NCBI GenBank assembly: GCA_037178675.1
Contig: JAYMGJ010000581.1
Coordinates: 1 to 64,000 of the forward strand
Length of the DNA stretch: 64,000 nt
From: Scleroderma bovista
Taxonomy: Eukaryota > Basidiomycota > Agaricomycetes > Boletales > Sclerodermataceae
Direction of reading: 5' to 3'
The notes beneath the pieces were generated by a model. It searched no databases, was not told the DNA's origin, and worked only from the letters and a program-made list of their open reading frames with translations. This document shows positions 1 through 12,039 of this stretch, one piece after another. The position numbers and the translations under genes were made by a program. Each line of letters starts with the position of its first letter. Position 1 is the stretch's first letter.

Positions 1-1
1 T

Positions 2-1036
2 TGCCATGAGTGTCAGATTCATAGCACTCGCAAGGCAGAAGTCCCTCTCACTGTTTCCCCATCTCCACGTCTTTTCATGAAGATCTATGTCGACGTTATG
101 CTCATGCCCAAGGCTCGTGGATACCGCTATCTTGTGGCAGCTCGAGATGATCTCTCGCTAGCTGCTGAAGGTCGTGCTCTCAGACATGCCAATGCAGAGA
201 GCCTTGCCAAATTCTTTTGGGAAGAAATCATTTGCCGCTATGGAGTCATTGCCCAGATTGTCACTGACAATGGCAGTGAAGTCAAGGGTGCATTTGAGAA
301 ACTCATGCAACGCTATTCCATCCCCCATATTCGCATTTCCCCCTATAATTCCAAAGCCAATGGAGTTGTAGAGCGGGGACACTTCATCATTCGTGAAGCC
401 ATCATCAAATCTTGTGATGGTGATATCAACCTCTGGCCTACCAAGGTCCATCATGCCTTCTTTGCCGACAAAGTCATTACCCGCCGCTCTACTGGGTTTA
501 GCCCATTCTATCTCCTTCATGGACTCGATCCCATTCTCCCATTCGATCTGTTTGAAGCCACCCACCTTGTGGAAGGTTTTTACTCAGGAATGACTTCCCA
601 GCATCTCCTTGCTTTGCGCATTCGCCAACTGGAGAAAAGACCCAATGATATTGATGCTGCATTCAACACATTGTACAAGTCTCGACTATGTTCCAAAGCA
701 CAATTTGAAAAGAAGTATACTAGGCGACTCATGAAGACATCCTATAAACCCGGAGACCTTGTCCTTGTACGCAACAGCCAGGTTGAGAAAGAGCTGGATC
801 GGAAATCCAAGCCTTGATACCTTGGTCCTTATGAAGTTGTTCGTCGTACCCAAGGAGGATCATATGTTCTAAAGGAAATGGATGGCACCATCTCAGCTCG
901 AGGTGTGGCTGCTTTCCGACTCATCCCATACTATGCCCGCCATCTCCCATCATCTCCAACTACTACTATGGATAACTCTGATGAAGAAAGTTCAGACGAT
1001 GAAGAAATCCAATATGACTCAGATGACTCACAATGA
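2..1036 (+). pseudogene. Ty3/gypsy integrase, C-terminal part of pol, one nonsense codon
   Basis: The frame is open from base 2 and is cut by the window start. It begins with a CHECQ-type zinc-binding end, followed by an integrase core: Asp in KIYVDVM, Asp in VTDNG and Glu in NGVVERGH, so the DDE triad is intact. The C-terminus has the usual PGDLVLVRN and YLGPYEVVRR tail. It would integrate retroelement cDNA. A TGA at 815-817 interrupts the frame just before YLGPYEV, where related elements usually have Arg; CGA to TGA is a CpG transition. The frame then stays open to the natural stop at 1034-1036. RT and RNase H lie outside the window. Confidence 0.9.
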
Positions 1037-2940
1037 CGTGCACATCTGGTCATCCCCCCATGCATCCCCTTTTCTATGCCTGCCCCATCTATGCCTTCCA
1101 TCTTTTTTTCATGCCCCTCCCTATGTTCACAATCGGGGACGATTGTATTTCATGTTGCCCGTGGATGTCACGCACCAAACGTGTTTGGTACTGTGGACAT
1201 GGAGAAAGTTAGCCGATGAAACTAATGCGAAGAACGCACACCCAAGATCTGTTGAAAGATTGTCCCGACTTGAGGGATACAGACAGCCCTCGCTATCCAT
1301 ATCACGCAAAGTCATGACTATCCTTATGCGAAGGATGAATACAAGCTTGTCATAGCCATCTATCGCACAAGAATGACTATCCTGGAGCAAGAGATGAATG
1401 CCATCGTCTGGCAGTCATCCCTCGGACAAGAACCGCCAAGAAGCAGAAGAATCCAAGGATTGGTGATCATTTCAGTATGAGAGAGGAATGCAACCTACTG
1501 CAGTCCAACTCCCATACCAGAACAACCAAAGAAGCAGAAGAAACGATAGAGAAACAAAGGAGAAAAGGAAGAATCATTTTTAGCGCCCAAATGTCAAATT
1601 TAGGCGCCCAGTGCCGGCATTCCGATATTTTGAATAGCTCTGCCATTTTTGAAGCTATCAATCATGTGACTATACCATCATGGAGCCTAGACCGTGGTCT
1701 ATCTGCCCGTCAAGTTCCGACGTAAATCTGTTCATTTCCCACGGAGATATTCCACCCGCAATCTAGACACCCACTTCATCACTCACTATGGAGTCCGCAT
1801 TTTCTCTGGAACGTTTCTCCGCTATTGCAGCAGACCTCAATTATGTCCTGCTCTTGGGACAGCCTCTCCCTGAGCTCCTGTGTACTGTCTGGTACATATC
1901 TTCCCAGCCTGCTCCCTCAGTCCCTCCCATTCTCGGTCAGCGCGTTCTCCTCGTCAGTCCTGCGTCGCGCACATACTTTGGTCGTCTCAAGTCTATCGTT
2001 AGACTTGAAAATTCATACCTGGTCATCTCTGTGTCTCCTGAGTCCTCTGCATATGGTCCTTTCATCCCAGAGTCCTGTCACATCCATCTCCCTCTATCAT
2101 TCATCTCGCTTCCCTGGACATGTCGAATCCACTACTTGCGATTCTCTTCCCTGCTATCCCGCAACAAACACGAATGAAACAGTGCTCTAGAACCCTTCTT
2201 AGGAGCCCTAATAGAGTACAGAACCTTCCCCTTACTGCTCAAGGGAAGACTGCACTTCGGGAGCACCAAATTTCGCGTTTTTGCTCTACAGAAGCTCAAT
2301 CCAAGGGATTTGTGACACTCTGTGACCAGCTGTGACTCTACTTGTCATTCCAGGCCCCCTGACACTGCTCTTCTGGTCGGATCAATTCTTTTATTATCCC
2401 CCAGCCACTCCCATCAGTGGCACTGCTTCAGAAGCTCATCTCCAGATCTAAAGTTCAATAAATCATAGGTTGTGCTTCCCTTCTTTCTGAGTCACACAGA
2501 GTCACTCTGGCTCACTCTGACTCACTCTGCTGCGCATTATTCATCCCCTCTTGGCATTACTAATCCCCATTACTCCCCTTACCAATCACTTACCAATCAT
2601 CCTTCAAATCATGCTTATCATGCTGCTTATCAATTCATGACTCATGCCCCTATGATTCATATGCATTATGTCATCGCATATGCTCATTTAGCTTCGATCT
2701 ACTCATCCCCTGCTTTCTCCCCCTCTCTTTTGGGCCCCATGCAATGATTTTTCCATATTCTTGGTTATACACCCCTTTTTACCTATGTTTTTGCTCTTTC
2801 CCTTGGCTCAGCAGCTTGTTCAGGCTCTCCCCATCGATGACTCAGCCTGATTACACTGCTTATCAATCGCTTACCAATTTCTTACCAATCTCTTACCAAG
2901 CACTTAGTCATTTGTGCTTACAGGGCCACAGCCCCTCCTG

Positions 2941-2948
2941 TATATAAA
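2941..2948 (+). promoter_or_regulatory. TATA box of the putative LTR
   Basis: TATATAAA lies 42 bases upstream of an AATAAA signal in the presumed LTR. This spacing is typical of U3/R organisation in LTR retrotransposons. Confidence 0.5.
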
Positions 2949-2989
2949 CCAGCAGCCAAAGGCTGCAAGGAAGTGTCTGCTTCCCCCTC

Positions 2990-2995
2990 AATAAA
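2990..2995 (+). terminator. Poly(A) signal AATAAA of the putative LTR
   Basis: Canonical AATAAA shortly after the TATA box at 2941, consistent with a short R region. Confidence 0.4.
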
Positions 2996-3563
2996 GCGAC
3001 CACATTCACTCTCCCTCACTGTCTATAAGCTCTATCTCTGTCTTTGGACTTGTAGGTCACCCAGTGCTGGCCTAAAGCTCCTATATTGCTGTTTATCAGA
3101 TATATCTTGTATCTGATCATTTCTCTAGGCTGAAGCGCAGTCTAGCATCTCTGTCCACTCCATCCCATCACTGTCCATCGCATTCTTGAAGCAGGAACTG
3201 TCCCCTTGCTTCCCTGTTGCTCCATCACTGCTGTTACACCCCTGTTGCCAATCTATCATCGCTCTTCTATCCCAGGACTCTTCCTAACCACTGTGGTAGG
3301 CTGAAGAGGAGTCAATACCATCCCCAGTCGCATCTATTCCCCATCAGAAGCCCTTCCCTTCCCTCCTGCATCCTGCCTGAAGGCGTGCAGCACATCCCCC
3401 TGAGGAGATTAAATACCAGAAACACAAAGGAAGACCACCACTCGCATATTGCTGTCATTTGGTGTTGGTTGTTGGTTGTTCTGACCTCTTCCCTCACTTA
3501 GGCGCACACCGGACTAGATCCGGAGTTGCATCTATGCCTAAGGAGAGGTCAGGCGGGCCATGG

Positions 3564-5126
3564 TTAGACCGGAGTTGCGACTGGAAAAGTATGGATATGA
3601 CAACATAGGTGTGCATGTGAGTGCTTGTCTGAGCAGCCGTCCTTGCGTTGCCATCGGGAGCAGATGCGTTGGCCTGTGGCTTTGCCAACAAGGGTTCTAT
3701 TGACTCGTTTGGCGAACGTGTCGTGCTTGAGGTCCCAGGTCTTGTTGGCGTTGCATTCAACGACCGGGACACTGTGCATTTCGCGGCTGAGGCAGACCGC
3801 ACACGCTGGTAAGGGTTCGTTCTCGTTGTTGATTTTCTCTCTGGTATGAAAGGACTTCGCGTGTTTGTGTGACGATTCCGAGTGATCCGTATTCGGCGAA
3901 GCTGGGCGTTTGGAGTAGCTTGGTTGACGCTGTTGCTGCTGGGCAGCCTTTTGCGTTATCTGGCTTGGACGCTGTTGGGCTGTTACAGCCGCTAGTAGCT
4001 TTTCATTCGCCTAAAGTTGGGTCGTTCCCGTTGCAGGGGGGGCGAAGGCGTGATAGCCATGTCATGGTGCCGTGTTATGGATGTCGGTGCCACGTGCGGG
4101 GTTCGCCGTGTAGTGGGTCCGATCCCAAGGGCGTCGCGGCGTGTAGCCATAAGGAGTGCAGTCGTGTAAATAAATTGTACGACGGACGTTTGTGAGAAAC
4201 TCTGCTGCTATGAGGGCGCGATTATTATGCGCACTCACCTCATTGGCTTGCTTGATTGCCCAGTTGTGAGCCTTGTGTGTAAGCTCTCTCCGGATTTTGC
4301 TCAGCAACTCTTCGTTGATGTACTTGAGGTTGAAAGAGTGGGCTGTCCCCAGCGTGTCGTGCCATCGTCTCCACGCTGTGGCCTGATATACTATCAGGGC
4401 CTTTCTGGATGTCTCCTTGGAGTCGTGTCCCCATTCATGCGCTCCAAGCGCCATCCAAAAACCCAAGTGGGATTCTAAACGTTTCTGGTCCCACCCATTC
4501 TCTTTCATAGCCTGAAGCATGCGGTGCGTGGCTTCGTCGATTTGGGCCCAAGTGAGGTCCTTATCCTCGACTACTGACTGTTTGGCCCTAGCTGCTGCCA
4601 CCGGAACGAACGAGTGCAGCCCGTGGTCGTCTTGAGTAATGGCTAGCGCCTCGTCGTCCATTGAGGGTGAGTACGCTTGCGCATCTGCGAGACCTTTGTT
4701 CGTGAAGAAGTATAGTTCACAGTATTCCCCTTTGCGGAGTTTGCATAGGGCGAGAGGGGATGGCAGGATGGGCGTAGATGTGGAGATTTGCGTGTCTGCA
4801 AACGGGAGGAACTTGTTGCGGTTCTTCTTCTTCTCCTCTTGTAGGGCCGTTTCTTGTTCTTCTGTTAGAAGCCTCTGTCGCTCCTCCTCTTCGTGTTGCT
4901 GTTGTTCTCTGTCTCGTTGCGCTGCTTGTACGTCCGCTTCCAGCTGGGCGTCCCATTCTTGCCTGTCCAAAGCATTTTGGGCCTGCCAAATTGCTAGTAG
5001 CCGCTGCGCCGCTTCTTCGTGTGAGATGTGGAAGTCGTTCACTAGTGGTTGTCGCGCTGGAAGAAAACGGTCTAGTCCGTAGTCCGGTGGGAGAGAGTCG
5101 TGAGGATTCTGGGCGATGTTGGGCAT
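3564..5126 (-). pseudogene. Decayed gag-like ORF of a retroelement
   Basis: One frame runs from ATG 5126 with in-frame stops TGA at 4062-4064 and TAG at 4011-4013. It then reads on through a Gln-rich linker to a Cys/His cluster (CAVCL, then CSRWQRKDGCSDKHSHAHLCC), where it is lost near 3600. The N-terminal third is a charged Glu/Gln-rich coiled coil; the middle is a globular Trp-rich part. From memory this resembles the large ORF upstream of reverse transcriptase in DIRS/Ngaro-like or related agaric elements, but I cannot confirm the family. The 3' part seems lost at the junction with the gypsy LTR near 3500. Confidence 0.4.
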
Positions 5127-5745
5127 ATCGTCCAGGGTCGGGCTGAGAAAAAACGAATGTGAAAAAACACAAGGAAGGTGGTTGCGCGAGTACTACTAGC
5201 GGTACTACGGACTGATTACTGGTGGAGAGAGCGGAAGACAAGGAGAAGATAACTCCGCTTCTGCCTCTCACGCATAGACTAACTCCTACGTCGCTCTCGT
5301 GCCTCGTCTTACGTAGGCCGCCATCAGTGCATAAGATGCGGGGGAGGAGAGAAAGATTCGGCATTTATATACCGCAACAAACATACAAAACACAAAACCA
5401 TTAAGACGTGGTTCCCGAAGGTAGGGGCAATCTATTGTAACGATGTATAGTGTAAGTGCTGGGGTAACGAATACTAGTCTTCGTGATAAGGCCTGTGTAC
5501 GGGTTGAACGACAAGGGTGGCGAATGTAGCGGAGGCCGTCACAAGAGTGGGTAGCCCTGAACATAGACACACTATACCTATACGATGGATTACCCTTCCT
5601 ATGGCTGGGCGTGGGGAGTTTGGGGAACGACTATCTTCCTCTCTTAACTTAGCGGCTTTGGGAACTACTACTAGGGGTTTGGTAGACTTGTGTTTTTTCC
5701 TTATACTTCCTTTAGCGGTCGTGTAGTGAACCTCGAATTCCGTAG
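5127..5745. other. Spacer between two mobile elements
   Basis: Presumably the 5' untranslated part of the gag-like element followed by the target sequence of the pogo element. Only short overlapping shadow frames are present; I see no gene, repeat or structured RNA. Confidence 0.5.
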
Positions 5746-5747
5746 TA

Positions 5748-5761
5748 CAGTTGACTACATC
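5748..5761 (+). repeat. Left terminal inverted repeat of the pogo element
   Basis: CAGTTGACTACATC, preceded by TA; exact reverse complement of 8315-8328. A CAG start is normal for pogo/Tigger ends. Confidence 0.9.
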
Positions 5762-5912
5762 ATAACGCATATCAACGGGACCACAAAATTTATATGCATT
5801 AGGTCGTTTATGCAGACAGGCATATGTCACGTATGTGTGACAATTATGTGACAATAGTAACTATATGTGACAGAGTATTGACAACGAAGTACAAAATGTA
5901 CCATATCTTATA

Positions 5913-8085
5913 TTACTGCTTGAAAAACATGTCAAGGGTAGTCTGTTTGGCAGTGAGAAACTCCTCTCGTTGTAGGAGTACTCTATATTTGATAAGATCA
6001 TGAGAGAGATTGACCGAAAATTGAGGATCACCTCCGTAGTGCATACAACCGGCTTCGAGCTGTCTGCACAGCTGGATAAGTTCACCGCGTGGCAGTGCCG
6101 CGGTAGCGCTGGCATCGTCTTCGTCGTCCTCGTCGACGTCAATAATCTCACCATTTGCAATGGCCATCTCTCGGCGCACTTCATCAGCAATCACCTTCAC
6201 TCCCCCATCCAAGATTGATTCAGGAAGATCTCTCTCCTCTGGTGGCTCGATGATTTCGTCAACAGACGAAAGTTTTCCATGAATGCGGTTTCGTTCCCTT
6301 AAGTGATGGACAGACTCCATCACCTCTAACTCGGCTGACAAGAGTTGCGTGGGTTTTTGAGTAGGCTCAGAGTCGGAGGTGGTGGTGCGCTGTGCGGGAA
6401 TACGAATTTTGATGCCAGTGCGAGACGAAGCGGCTGTGTAGAGAGTGGACACTGTATCAAGTGCAACATTGTCGTCCTCAGACTCCATAACCACCTTGAG
6501 AACAGGTTGCCAGTCTGAGTTAACATAACGGTCACCAAGATGATCCTGCAAGCTACTTTCTGCTGTCGGAAGTGACATCGTCCCAGCGGCATATTGGCGT
6601 ACGAAATCCCATGCAATGGGGTCAATGTGAGCGGGATAAATTGATGGTTTGGAGTTGTCACTGTGCAGCCACATGGTCAGATAAGTTAGCCACTGGAATG
6701 TTATAGAATTTGTTCTATATGCACGGTTGAATCTTGCTGTGATCCCAACAATGTTTAATTGTTTCAGCTGATACCAAGTCCCAAGCTTTCTTCGCCATTG
6801 TCATTGCCTCGAGTAGGTTAATTTTGTAAATCTCATGTTCTCCAGCTGCATCCAAATCAATTGCGCGGGAACAGAAGTTGCGGCGGTACAAAGCCTTGAA
6901 ACAGCGGATGATGCCAGCATCACAAGGCTGTACAAACGATGTCATGTTTGGCTCGAAAAACTCAAGGGAAATATTAGAAGGCTCATAAGCCACCTTGTGA
7001 CCACTGAAGTTATCAATGGAAAGACATATTTTTCGTCGTTCACGCTTCATGCGGAGATCTAGCTTCTTTAGCCACCTGTGTTAACCAATTAATTTTGATT
7101 TGCATTTGAGGGAAATACGAAAACATACTCTTCAAATATGGATGATGTCATCCATGCCTTCTTATTGTTGCGATAATAAAAGCCACACTGGTCTGGTGTG
7201 TACTTTTTGAAGCATTGTGGTTTTGAGGACTTACCAATGAAAATTGGCTCAAGTTTTTCAGTCCCATCAGCATTGCAAGCAAGCCCAACAGTGATACGGA
7301 ATTTTTCTTTCTTTTTTCCACTCAACTGGCGCGTTGCCAAACCACGATCTGGTGGTGCGCTGAGAATTTGTATGGTTAGATTATGAAATCACATTAAGTC
7401 AGGCTGCTTACTAAGGAAAGAGAGCTGTCTCGTTGAAATTGAAGCGATCTCGTGGTGCAAACCCTGCCATAATTTTCTGGCATCGTTGCCGTTCCACCTC
7501 AACAGCTGCAAGGTCCACTGACCCTGCTTCCCCATGCCGCCGATGCTCCCGAATTTTGTATGTCTTGCAAAACGAATGCAACCACCCCTCTCCTGTAAGC
7601 CTTTCCTTTTCTGGAACATCAAACTCATCCTCAAATCTTGCACGTTTCTCTCGTAACATTGGACCTGTAACAGTTTCTCCTTTGCTTTCCATGTGCAGAT
7701 GCCATAAATAAACTGCCCGTTCGATATCTGGCCTTGTGACGATGCGTGGTCGTTTCGATGACAATGCAGTTGGATTCTCGTTAACACGCGCTTCCATTTT
7801 TGGACGGTCTCGTAATTTGCGCGACAGGGTGGACTGGTCAAAAATGAGAGCTCCAGTCACGAGAGTGCTGAAGTGCCGAACAATATCAGCTTGAGTGCAA
7901 TCAGGATGTGAGTCAGCATAAGAATAAACAGTCATCCAGTCAGAGAGAGTAAGGTTTGGACGAGACAAAGTCTTTGGGAGTTGTGCTGATGTGCGAGGCA
8001 GATTGGTGCCAACCCCTATCTTCCGCCGTTTCACGGATACAGTCTTAGGGGGGTCACGAGGCTTCCTTTTCAAGATTTCCGGCAT
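5913..8085 (-). CDS. Pogo-family DDE transposase, 667 aa, three introns, first Asp replaced by Asn
   Basis: Exons join in frame from ATG 8085 across introns 7360-7411, 7076-7128 and 6661-6724 to the stop at 5913. Order: basic N-terminus, CENP-B/Tc5-type DNA-binding helices (residues about 45-200), then a DDE_1 endonuclease core. The second Asp (SIDNFSGH) and third Asp (QPCDAG) are present. The first, normally Asp in a DETGLF-like motif, is Asn in FNFNETALFP, encoded AAC. The preceding base is C, so GAC to AAC fits a CpG change on the other strand. The acidic C-terminus (DVDEDDEDD) is intact. The frame is otherwise unbroken, so the copy is recently disabled or works without catalysis. Confidence 0.88.
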
Positions 8086-8314
8086 GGTTGAGCGAGGTTG
8101 TGAAATTGAAACACTTCACACCTCCTACATCGTACTTTTATACTAAAAAAAAACAATGGGCTTGCTATTCTGACTAACTCACAATGCATAAAGTGCATGA
8201 CAATGGCTTGCACTTGCATTATGCATACGCGAGCCTTTGTTGAGGGGGTCCCGACTTGGGCCGAGCAAAATCCCTTGCATTACCCATTTTATGCATGCTG
8301 ACCTAATGCATTTC

Positions 8315-8328
8315 GATGTAGTCAACTG
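8315..8328 (-). repeat. Right terminal inverted repeat of the pogo element
   Basis: GATGTAGTCAACTG followed by TA at 8329-8330; pairs with 5748-5761. Confidence 0.9.
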
Positions 8329-8330
8329 TA

Positions 8331-8887
8331 TCATCAATCAATGCATCTAGCTAGGAGTGGGCCATGCCATTTGAAGTCTCATAACAACTTGCCCAAGATC
8401 TGGCGATGTAAACCATTTGTACAAGCACCAATGGAAAGTGTAAATTTTAACCTGAAGCACGTGCGATGCTGGCCAGGAAGGGGCGCCTATAAACCATTCT
8501 ATTTGTTTCTTTGATCAAAGGCCCAGCGCCAGCTTTATTTCGCAGACGACAACACAGACTCTTTGCACATCTTATCTCTGCATTTACACTCTCTTCGCCT
8601 TCTGCGCGAGTTCTTGAAATGGTCAAGTGAGATTCCTGAATGCCCTTGGTTACCTTTTGACCCTTTATCACCTTTGAGTAGTAGAAGAACACGGGCGGGT
8701 GACGAACACAACACTCCCTCTGCTGGGGATAGCTCGATAGGGGCTCCGCATTCATTCCCTGATCGAGTAGTAATACACCCAGTCAGGATCGCAGGAAATC
8801 ACGCACTTGTTCGTCACCGATCCAGACATCTCATCATAAACTGTCTTTGATCATAGTGCATCGACTTGACAGGTTCATAGAACCAAC
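8331..8887. other. Intergenic
   Basis: Holds the right flank of the pogo insertion and the presumed promoter of the gene starting at 8888. Short open frames at 8447-8850 show no domain or plausible splicing. Confidence 0.5.
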
Positions 8888-10463
8888 ATGCTCCGTGGCA
8901 CCATCCTTACTTCAGCAGGGCCACGTCCCAGTACATGGGACATCCTCGATTATATGGGTGAATTACCGTTTTCTCCCATGAACAAATCTGTCTTCGAGGT
9001 GTCGTCCGTCAAAAACTCAAATGCATCGATACTTCTTAGGCATGGGTGGGCTGGAGATGTCATCAATACTTGTGCTCCGTGGTATGTTCCCGGCATTTGC
9101 TTCGTAGTCGCGCTAACGCTATGCAGGATCTTTTTATCTTGCGACATGGCTCTTCGTGACAACGCCACGAATGCATACAGTTGCGCATATGCGCACCATG
9201 TTCGTGGTATCGTTGACTTCAATCTTGACGAACTAAGACCATGGGTGAAGAGCGAATTCAAAGGTGCTATTATTGCTGCTTTGAGTGCGAAAACACGAGA
9301 GGATGTACAAAGGGGCTTGCAGCGAGTATTTAATCGCTCGGGGCACATATTCCAGACTTGCATCTGGCTGGGTTCAGCCTTCCAGTGCTCTAGCTCCATA
9401 AATGTGAGACAAACGTTATCAGTGGATAGTTGACATTACCACTGTGGAAGCCCTACAGGTTGAGTATGATTCCGAGAAGCAGGCCAAACTTTCGAATTTT
9501 CTTTTGAGCCGGGTCAGAGAATTGAAAGGACCCATGTCTAATGCTGTGGTCGATGCGATTGACAGGAATAATGCAATACTTGTCAGTTTCGAAGCACACG
9601 TGAGCTGTACAATATTTGTTTCCTTCCTTTCTCCAGGCTGACATGAAAATTTCGTAGGGTGGACAGTTGTCTCTTCTTCCAGACCCGTCTTCTTGGTTGA
9701 AATCCACCGACTGCTTCGAAGGCTGGGTAATTACCAAGGTTCAAAAGGCAGTACCTATTATGGAGCTTCTAGAACCGCAATTATGCCAGCAAGTTATCAG
9801 TGCATTTGCCCCTCTGATCGGGAAGTAAGTATTGAATAGTAGGCAACAATTGAATTATTCACACAACTGATTTCAGATGGATATCCCCCATGGAGGGTGA
9901 CAAAGTGGGTGGTATACCAGACATGACCGCACATCCGGGGTGGTACTGGCTTTCTCAGGCGGTGTCCAAGTCAAGAAAATGCTTGATAGTTCAAGACAGA
10001 ACCGGGCATTACCTGATGCCTGCTCCCCCACCAGTTGTTGTCGCACAAAACCATGAGGATATGGTTTACAAATCTGAAGTTGACTCTGAGCTCCCCTTCA
10101 ATGTTATTAGTTCATTCTTATGGAATGTGTCGGAAACACCTGATTTCAGACAGCTCGGCGCGGTTAAAAGTGACCTCCTACTCCGTGGGGCAGTGTCTGC
10201 GGCAGTTGAGATCATAGATAAAACCCACGTGGTGGTGGTGGATTTGGTGCGTTTAAATTATGTTCGGTAAATGTCAAGGGATGGCTCCCAATTTAACACG
10301 ATACTAGCTTGGAACTACTTTCGCGTGCGGCGATCCGATCCATGCTATTGAGACGAGTCATATCGCTTTGATAAAGCAACCTATCAGTCACTATCATGAG
10401 CGTTCAATGATTCCTCAGCCCCTTTTGTTGAGCAAATATGCTGTTGATATTCAAGGCGCATAA
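8888..10463 (+). CDS. Orphan protein of unknown function, 434 aa, six exons
   Basis: I do not recognise this protein. The model is well supported by splicing: introns 9082-9126, 9404-9458, 9600-9657, 9825-9876 and 10247-10307 all have GT-AG borders and join to one unbroken frame of 1,305 bases ending TAA at 10461-10463. The product looks soluble, mixed alpha/beta, Trp- and Cys-containing (CAPW near residue 65, GWYWL near 275), with no signal peptide or clear membrane segment. It sits between a pogo element and a gypsy remnant, so it may itself be element-borne, but it carries no transposase motif. The start at 8888 is the first ATG in frame. Confidence 0.65.
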
Positions 10464-11183
10464 ATGGACACATTGTAAATTCATAACAAAACTAGTGAGC
10501 GTTTAGAGCAGGCTTACCTATCACTTGGTTTACCCATTGCAAGAAAATATACAACAAGCTACACACTAAATGCCCTTGGATATCAGTTGGGAAAAATATA
10601 CTACTATATACACCATGTGTAGGTCTTGAAACGGGTTTTTCCTGGTCAGATAAATCCAGTCCACCTTGAACCTGTATAGAATCTCATTCATTCAAGTCCC
10701 ACTCGTTTCGCTCCCACTAGTCTTGCTGGGTACATGGAATGTACAGACTTACCATCATAATAATGTTTTAGAAGAGCCGCGAGTGTTTGCATATGCAAAA
10801 TGTGACTAGAACAGAATTCAAGTGGAAGGCAAGAATAATCTGCACCTGCTGGTAAATCGGCATGTGGCGTCACCTCCCATCACCTCCCCTCCAATGCACA
10901 CAGCGCACCACATCATTCCAAACTATTAGGGGACGCGCGGGGCGAGTCCTCGACCTTTCAAAATATCACGTCCAACTTGTGCATCCGTCAGGTTATGTCC
11001 TCCGAGTGTAGTACCGGGTCATCATTAGGCTCGCACCGACACCACCGAAGCCTAGAACCAAGAGACCACCGCACGACTTATACGTGTCGAAGGGATATAA
11101 AGACCGTCAGCTGAGTATGAACCGCCACTTTCAGACACACCCACACTACCCAACTGTTCCGTCACGCGGCACTCGGGGCGTTC
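10464..11183. other. Spacer before the gag remnant
   Basis: No gene. The part after about 10920 may be leader sequence of the degenerate gypsy element whose gag follows; I could not find an LTR pair. Confidence 0.4.
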
Positions 11184-11873
11184 TTGCCCTCGAATCGAGT
11201 CACGTTCCCACCGATCTCACCACAACCTGGCAGCACCACAACCGCCACCCCCTGCCAACGTCATCCAACCACCAACCGTACGGCGGATGGCGGAGGTTTT
11301 ACCATTGTTCTATGGAACCGGATGACGGCGGAGAACGCCAGCGACTTCTTGAAGGCGTTCAATAGGAGCATCCTGCCCCTCGTCCCGCAGGCCACGGACG
11401 CCCAGAAAATAGACATACTGTGGAACTACCTAGGAACAGACTCCCCAGCTGAGAAATGGTACAAAAACCTCACGGGAGCGCAACTCACATCCTGGGATGA
11501 TTTTACGCGAGCATTCAAACCCAGGTGGGCGCCGCTCCGCAGCGCAGCGCAAACGTCCGGAGAATATCAAGCGGAACTACTAGCACTCACGATGCCGGAA
11601 AGCGAGGTCGGAATGATTAAGTCGGTGGGGGGACAGAAGGTTTGGGCACATGTGAAACGGGCGGTGGATGCGCTAGAGTTGGCAATGCTGGCGGAGATAG
11701 AGAGGGAGTCAGTGTTGATCTGGCTGGTCAAGAGGTAGTTACCAAAGGCAGTAAGGAAACTACTGGACGATGAATATGCTGACTGGAAGACATTTACCGA
11801 TGCAGTAAAAGGGTTAAGCACAACGAAACTGAGGAAGGAAAGAGAGGAGATAGAGGAACGCACGAAGGTGTGA
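11184..11873 (+). pseudogene. Ty3/gypsy gag remnant
   Basis: The text ENASDFLKAFNRS, followed by TDAQKIDILWNYL and SPAEKWY, is the capsid-like core of agaric gypsy Gag proteins. Upstream, MAEVLPLFYGTG, the usual lead-in, sits in another frame near 11290-11320, so there is a frameshift. A TAG at 11736-11738 breaks the frame, which then continues to 11873. No zinc knuckle, protease or RT follows; the element is truncated before the HET fragment. Confidence 0.7.
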
Positions 11874-12039
11874 GGAGGAAAGAGAGCAAAAGGCGGAAGC
11901 CACGAAACGGCAATGACGACGGACCTCTATTTTCAGTGATCACGCTGTCATCGACTTCAGATGTGACATTGCAATTTGGCGTGCCTTGATACCCGAGAAA
12001 GACTTGACGGAGCTGTTGAGTTCCTCTATAGTAGGAACC

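Larger units (their letters stand above)
1127..3500 (+). mobile_element. Probable long 3' LTR region of the gypsy element, borders uncertain
   Basis: No gene is supported here. The segment follows the pol stop and a purine-rich stretch (about 1131-1139), which is where a 3' LTR should begin. It contains a TATA box and a poly(A) signal 50 bases apart, as expected of an LTR promoter and R region, plus short direct repeats such as CTTACCAAT around 2580 and 2860-2900. The matching 5' LTR is outside the window, so neither end can be fixed; 2.3 kb would be long for a fungal LTR and the right part may belong to another element. Confidence 0.45.
5748..8328 (-). mobile_element. Complete pogo-type (Tc1/mariner superfamily) DNA transposon
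   Basis: The termini are perfect 14-bp inverted repeats, CAGTTGACTACATC at 5748-5761 and its complement at 8315-8328, extending imperfectly for about 8 more bases. Each end is flanked by TA (5746-5747 and 8329-8330), the target duplication of this superfamily. A second inverted 12-mer, ATGCATTAGGTC, lies subterminally at 5794-5805 and 8300-8311 and may bind transposase. Length is 2,581 bp. The single gene inside reads right to left. Confidence 0.92.

Noticed and set aside
3217..3501. 94-codon ORF inside the LTR region
   Set aside because: Low-complexity, no domain, lies in presumed LTR sequence after the poly(A) signal.
4639..5146. Plus-strand Ser/Cys-rich ORFs over the gag-like gene
   Set aside because: They are antisense shadows of the Glu/Gln/Arg-rich coiled coil on the minus strand.
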